DNA of 64,000 bases from assembly GCA_030062745.1 (NCBI GenBank), contig CP099854.1:4501301-4565300 (forward strand), given 5' to 3'. The stretch is from Capitulum mitella. Its lineage: Eukaryota; Arthropoda; Thecostraca; Pollicipedomorpha; Pollicipedidae. Within the stretch, counting starts at the first letter, position 1. Each line of letters begins with the position of its first letter. The notes beneath the pieces are model-generated. The model saw nothing but the letters and a program-made list of their open reading frames with translations. It searched no databases and was not told the DNA's origin. Positions 59,575 through 64,000 of this stretch are shown here, in pieces. Both the position numbers and the translations under genes were made by a program.

Positions 59575-60230
59575 ACAGCCACACAGAGTCAGAACTGACG
59601 GGAGCTGAGTCATGCAGTCACACATACAGTCACACTGAGTCACACATGACAGGAGCTGCATCACACATACAGCCACATTGAGTCACACATGACAGGAGCT
59701 GCATCACACATACAGTCACACTGAGTCACACATGACAGGAGCTGCATCACACATACAGCCACATTGAGTCACACATGACAGGAGCTGCATCACACATACA
59801 GTCACACTGAGTCACACATGACAGGAGCTGCGTCACACATACAGTCACACTGAGTCACACATGACAGGAGCTGCATCACACATACAGTCACACTGAGTCA
59901 CACATGACAGGAGCTGCATCACACATACAGTCACACTGAGTCACACATGACAGGAGCTGCATCACACATACAGTCACACTGAGTCACACATGACAGGAGC
60001 TGCATCACACATACAGTCACACTGAGTCACACATGACAGGAGCTGCATCACACATACAGTCACACTGAGTCACACATGACAGGAGCTGCATCACACATAC
60101 AGTCACACTGAGTCACACATGACAGGAGCTGCATCACACATACAGTCACACTGAGTCACACATGACAGGAGCTGCATCACACATACAGTCACACTGAGTC
60201 ACACATGACAGGAGCTGCGTCACACGTGAC
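59575..60230 (-). repeat. 43-bp tandem repeat upstream of IGBP1, about 14 copies
   Basis: The unit is tcacactgagtcacacatga plus caggagctgcatcacacatacag. Copies from 59,629 onward are almost identical (changes such as gccacatt for gtcacact and gcgtc for gcatc). This is the most homogeneous array in the window, which implies recent expansion. Each unit holds a TGAGTCA AP-1-type word (ctgagtcac). Confidence 0.95.
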
Positions 60231-60715
60231 TGGATCTCAGTCCAAAATCAAAACAAGAGAGCTTTTTCTTTAGTGCCCAGGCTTCTGTCAATACCATTTC
60301 AGGTACTGCCCTGCACCTTGCCGTAGCGTCTCTGTGCGTAGGCCGGATTAGCGACGGGCGCTGTCACAAAGTGCACGTGTACGCGTTATGCGTGTCTGCA
60401 AGCACACACACTGTGTGCTCCGACAACCAAAACCCAAAACGTTGTGCGGACTTCCCATTGCCTTACACTGTCAAGGGGTCTGTGGGGTGGCGGGCCGCAC
60501 AGGGCCGCGGTCGCCTCCCTGCCTTCCTCTTCCCTCAGCATTTCGTCCAACTGTTTCAATATCATGCTCTCCACACACTCCCCCATCCTTACAAACACTG
60601 TGATCCCACTGCAATGGTCATTATCATCCTATAATAGCATTCAAACATCAAAAGTGAACCGCCTAAGCTACCGCGAACAGGTGATCCAAATGACCTTTTA
60701 AGTTGCGAGCAAGTG
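60231..60715. other. Spacer between the 43-bp array and the CpG-poor block
   Basis: No gene or repeat was recognised. Short overlapping frames at 60,370-60,700 lack domains. Confidence 0.4.
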
Positions 60716-61223
60716 GTATTTAAAGGTGCCTTTTTCACCTACCCGTGTGCTTCTTATTAACTCCCATGATCTCTGCATACATTTCTCTATTTTTTCTATG
60801 TCTGTTCCAAAACATTTCCAAGTACAGGACAAACTAACTCCGGAATGCAAGTTCAATGGCAAGAATTTCATCAACTATATATGTCAGAAATATAGATAAA
60901 CATAATCCAACTATCATGTGGAATACACAACAGTCTATCTCATGGTGTTTTGGTACCCAAATGCTGTGGTGCCATCAGATTTCCAATGGGGGGGAGGGGT
61001 CTCTAATGCGCAACACATTGGCAAAAGTCCTCCACCAGTGGATACAGCTGTCACTGGTAATAGTGAGTATTTCAAGAAACCTTTCTTGCATATCAGTAAG
61101 TTACTTAAACTAATCTTTATCTTTGTGACTATGGCATGAGGGGTCATGCCCTGAAAAATTTGAAGTTTTACCAACAAACTGAGTCCAACACTGGCAAATG
61201 TTTCCATTGCACCACCCACCTAG

Positions 61224-61646
61224 CCCTGGGAAACATCATCACATCACAAAGTCCTCCACTGTTTAAGGACCAGGGGTAATGGATGTGATTTTAAGCAGCT
61301 CTTTAGTCTTACAACAACCACATACTTCTGTGCATACCAAAGAAAAAATCTGCATCACCAGCTGGCTGCTCTGTGTCAACTGCTGGGAATGACAGGCTGT
61401 GATGAGGCAGATGGGACAGATGGTAGCAGTGCCGACCTGGATAACCATACCACTTAAAAGACAGGTGTGCAGGAGATGTTAAATCCAGTCCAGCAGTCCC
61501 AGGCAGCTGGCACTGGGGTCCTGGGCAATGCAGAGCAGGATCCAGACCATGCTGTGATCCCACACAGTGCCGACATCTCAGATGGTGCAGGAAAGGTTTT
61601 GGACATGATGGAGGTTCCAGATGCTCTCACAGGACTAGGTGAATGA
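61224..61646 (+). pseudogene. Coding-like open stretch with one in-frame stop, unidentified
   Basis: In one + frame the DNA is open from 61,224 to a TAA at 61,455-61,457 and again to a TGA at 61,644. The first part reads ...GNGCDFKQLFSLTTTTYFCA and continues YQRKNLHHQLAALCQLLGMT. The second part has KTGVQEMLNPVQQSQAAGTG and later ISDGAGKVLDMMEVPDALTG. The composition looks protein-like and not repeat-like, but I do not recognise a family. It may be a degraded gene copy, or chance. Confidence 0.25.
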
Positions 61647-61649
61647 GGT

Positions 61650-61750
61650 CCTGGAAAACCTTGGCATCTTACCCATCTGAGATACTTTGGCATCCTAGAT
61701 ACTTTCATCTTACCCATCTTAGGCATCGTACCCATCTTAGACATCTTACC
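61650..61750 (+). repeat. Short degenerate repeat (cttacccatcttagacat)
   Basis: Five to six imperfect copies of catcttacccatcttag-type words of about 15-18 bp. On the minus strand this reads as a Met/Lys-rich peptide, which is not a gene. Confidence 0.65.
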
Positions 61751-62403
61751 CCTGCACTGAGGGATATAAACTTATACATATCACTGAGGGATATAAAGCT
61801 TATTATGATCTTCTAATGCCCATCCCCCTAAATATAAGCCAACATGACATGAGAAAGAAACAGAACACTGCATTTTAATTGGACATACCATGTTAACTCA
61901 TCAATAAAGGAAACCAGAACTGATGCTACTCTGGAATTTCTTTAACACACCAATTTGCTACCAAAAACAAGTATTTCTAAACTGCATGAAAGTTGGTTTC
62001 CCACTGTGGTCGCACTTCAGTCATGCTCCCAGCAAAACAAGGCAGTGGCATGAAACAGATCCCAGACCTTGGGCCTAGCCCACTATTGAAATGCCAGGGA
62101 ACTGTCTCAATGGGCAAGGGTGGGATTTTGCCTATGAGGGGGCCAGAACCCTCCCTCCCTCCTCCCAAGAAAAAACTGGTAACTTTTCGGATTTCAGCCA
62201 CTTTATTCCACAGTACCGAGAATCTGTGTCTTTCTTTTGGTGTGGAGAAACTGTTAAACTTTAGTCCCTAGGCAGGCCATGACCCTATGGCCCTCACTGT
62301 ATCATGCTTTTGCTGTAGGTGTAAGTGGCATATTGTAGCTAGCCTAACATAGCTGATATCAATACCAGCCTTACATTCTTCTTACATACCCACCTTACCC
62401 TGA

Positions 62404-62564
62404 CACAGGCACAGCTAATAGAGGCCTGGGGAGCCTGGGCCTCCCTTAGGTCCACATTTTTGTGAAAACCATTGCACATCATCTTCTTGGTCAGAGGTTT
62501 TCACATCTTTTCAGTTCACACTGAGCTCTGAGCCCTCCTTACATAAATCCTGACTGCACCCCTG
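62404..62564 (-). mobile_element. hAT-like MITE, family A, old copy with decayed CpGs
   Basis: The ends 'cacaggcacagcta' and 'cctgactgcacccctg' correspond to termini that have CG in other copies (ggcgcagcc; ctgcgcccctg). The flanking octamers taccctga and ttcgctga match at 6 of 8. The core (tgtgaaaaccattgcacatc, cttttcagttcacactgagc) matches the copies at 29.8 and 41.7 kb. Confidence 0.75.
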
Positions 62565-62921
62565 TTCGCTGAATCACATTTTCCATTGTCTTTAAACCTT
62601 TTCACTTGCATGAATTGCATTGCCAAACAACATAATTCTTAGATGGGCTTTGCTCTCTTCCTTAATTTGAAAATACATTATTGCATGTTTCCATCCCATA
62701 CCAAATGAGACCAAGAGAAAAATGGGGCAGAATGGATGAGAATGGGTAAAACTTTGGGTATTTGAACAGCTAGAAAAATACAGTTTCCATCATATTTCTA
62801 CACAAGAAAAAGAGCACTGCACCTTCCACATTTTGCTTCACAAAAAGTTGCCCTGCTGTCCTGTATCTTTCCCATTGATTCTACAGAGATCTATTCATCC
62901 AAGCTGCTACAAAGTTCTTAC

Positions 62922-63004
62922 ATATCTTATATTTGTCAACAGAATCTTCCAGTCTACTGCAATAGGCTTCAGCAAGGGAAATATGGATTAGGACTATTGA
63001 ATAC
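62922..63004 (-). CDS. Possible internal exon of an unidentified gene
   Basis: On the minus strand an acceptor (tctaatac branch-like word, then gccttcag|G) and a strong donor (gatat|gtaaga) bound 83 nt. The frame reads YSIVLIHISLAEAYCSRLED then SVDKYKI. The peptide is helix-like and plausible as protein. No adjoining exon was recognised. It lies in the CpG-poor block, which would fit a transcribed gene body, but this remains speculative. Confidence 0.25.
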
Positions 63005-63634
63005 CTGAAGGCAATTTGCAGTATTAGACTTGGGTACTCTAAAACATATAAGCAAAGAGCAACACCAACACAACTACATTTTATGTTGTTATCCACATTA
63101 CTCTTACTATCTGTACCACTGGCTGATATCCGTAATTCCAATAAACATAATTTTAATTCCATTCAATTTCAGTCGTATTCCGCTAAAAACAGTCGATAAT
63201 TTGCATTACGGTTTCCGCGACGATCACGGGGTTTCATAAATGACCCTTGAAAAGCTTGGTGAACAGTTCCCATGCCTCCCCTCCTCCAACACGAAACAAA
63301 TTGTTGCAAAGGATACACTCACCTAAATACGGAAACCTTTGCCCACGCTGGCTGCTTGTCAGTTGACTGATTAGTCAGACTTCTTACAATGAAATTCTGC
63401 CGTCCACTACGCTGTTGTCAGATCCGTGGTGATTCGCCCTCTCACTTATCCCGACATACGTCGTCAATGCGTCACAAGTTCTTAGAGCCAGAACTGTGTC
63501 GAGAAATGTTTGCTACCAAATCCACCTCTTTTTAGAGATACCATATACAATTAATCCTTTAAATTATTAGAAAACCATTGGTGACACCGACGCCTTTTAT
63601 GTGAAATCTTCTCGAAAAATGAATGTGTAGTAGG

Positions 63635-63833
63635 CAGGGGCGTAGCCAGAGGCGACCTGGATTTATGGCTTCCCTGGATGCTGAAAACTTAGTATGTCTT
63701 TTGGCATCGCAAATAAAAATGAAAAAAACTCCGGAACTTGGATATGATGGGTTCGAAATCCGAGTTTTCACTTTTCAGGAACGGGGGAGGTCTTCTCTGG
63801 CCCCTCCTTAGCGAAATCCTGGCTATGCCCCTG
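63635..63833 (+). mobile_element. hAT-like MITE, family A-type ends, well-preserved termini
   Basis: It begins caggggcgtagccag and ends ctggctatgcccctg, a 15-bp TIR pair with one mismatch. The flanking octamers gtagtagg (63,627-63,634) and gtagcagc (63,834-63,841) match at 6 of 8. The 199-bp interior has no coding capacity and is unlike the core of the copies at 29.8 and 41.7 kb, so it may be a separate subfamily sharing the termini. Confidence 0.85.
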
Positions 63834-63841
63834 GTAGCAGC

Positions 63842-64000
63842 GGGGCGGGGTAAAAAATGCGTCAATTTTATTGAGCATCCACACGTATTCCCAGTTGTCG
63901 GCGAGTCACCGTGTTTCGGAGACACTTATCTTCGCCTCACCTGTCGTCCACAGCATTGCGGTGTCTGAATGATCAATTGCACTCCGCGGTCGGAATCAGC
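63842..64000. other. CpG-containing end of the window, no gene seen
   Basis: No coding region or repeat was recognised. CpG density is back to the level typical of the rest of the window. Confidence 0.4.

Larger units (their letters stand above)
60720..63165. other. CpG-poor block with a sharp right boundary
   Basis: CpG dinucleotides are nearly absent: many successive 60-base lines have none. They then become frequent from 63,165 (several in the first 60 bases). TpG and CpA are abundant. In invertebrates with mosaic DNA methylation this signature marks methylated gene bodies. Alternatively it is DNA of other origin. The family-A MITE inside (62,404-62,564) has lost CpGs at its termini by CG-to-CA changes. 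Confidence 0.65.

Overview
This is eukaryotic nuclear DNA from an invertebrate animal. The evidence is one intron-containing gene of a conserved eukaryotic family (IGBP1/alpha4/TAP42), relics of several animal transposon families (pogo-like with a PHD finger, mariner-like, a non-LTR retrotransposon tail, hAT-like MITEs), and a very high load of minisatellites. The GC-rich coding exons beside AT-rich spacers would suit a crustacean or another lophotrochozoan/ecdysozoan invertebrate. The species cannot be fixed from the sequence alone.

Layout. 0.5-2.7 kb: frame-broken minus-strand relic of a multicopy protein family that I recall only loosely. 2.7-10.9 kb: AT-rich, non-coding DNA dominated by a large inverted repeat (arms about 6.02-7.20 and 9.59-10.87 kb), a 153-bp tandem repeat, and many TGACCT-type motifs. 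10.9-18.4 kb: no recognisable gene. 18.4-19.4 kb: a deleted mariner-like element with intact terminal inverted repeats. 19.4-33 kb: mostly spacer with hAT-like MITEs, two opposed 15-bp repeat arrays, and a cluster of CRE motifs next to a possible first exon. 33-37 kb: E-box hairpin, CpG-rich block, and a degenerate 1.8-kb minisatellite. 37.4-40.4 kb: a pogo-like transposon relic with TIRs and a PHD finger. 41.2-43.4 kb: a tandem segmental duplication carrying MITEs, one of them nested. 43.4-50 kb: GC-rich spacer, a retrotransposon 3' fragment, and several tandem repeats.

50.1-59.2 kb, minus strand: a complete seven-exon IGBP1 gene predicted to encode 351 aa. All six introns have GT-AG ends and matching phases. 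Introns 4, 5 and 6 consist largely of minisatellites (15-bp, 27-bp and 38-bp units), and two more arrays (about 11 bp and 43 bp) lie directly upstream of its start codon. 60.7-63.2 kb: a strikingly CpG-poor block with a sharp right edge, holding two coding-like stretches of unknown identity. 63.2-64 kb: CpG-rich again, with one well-preserved MITE.

IGBP1 is the only complete, apparently functional protein gene I can support. Most long open frames in this window are by-products of tandem repeats whose unit lacks stop codons. No bacterial-type operon, CRISPR array, rRNA or intact tRNA was seen.
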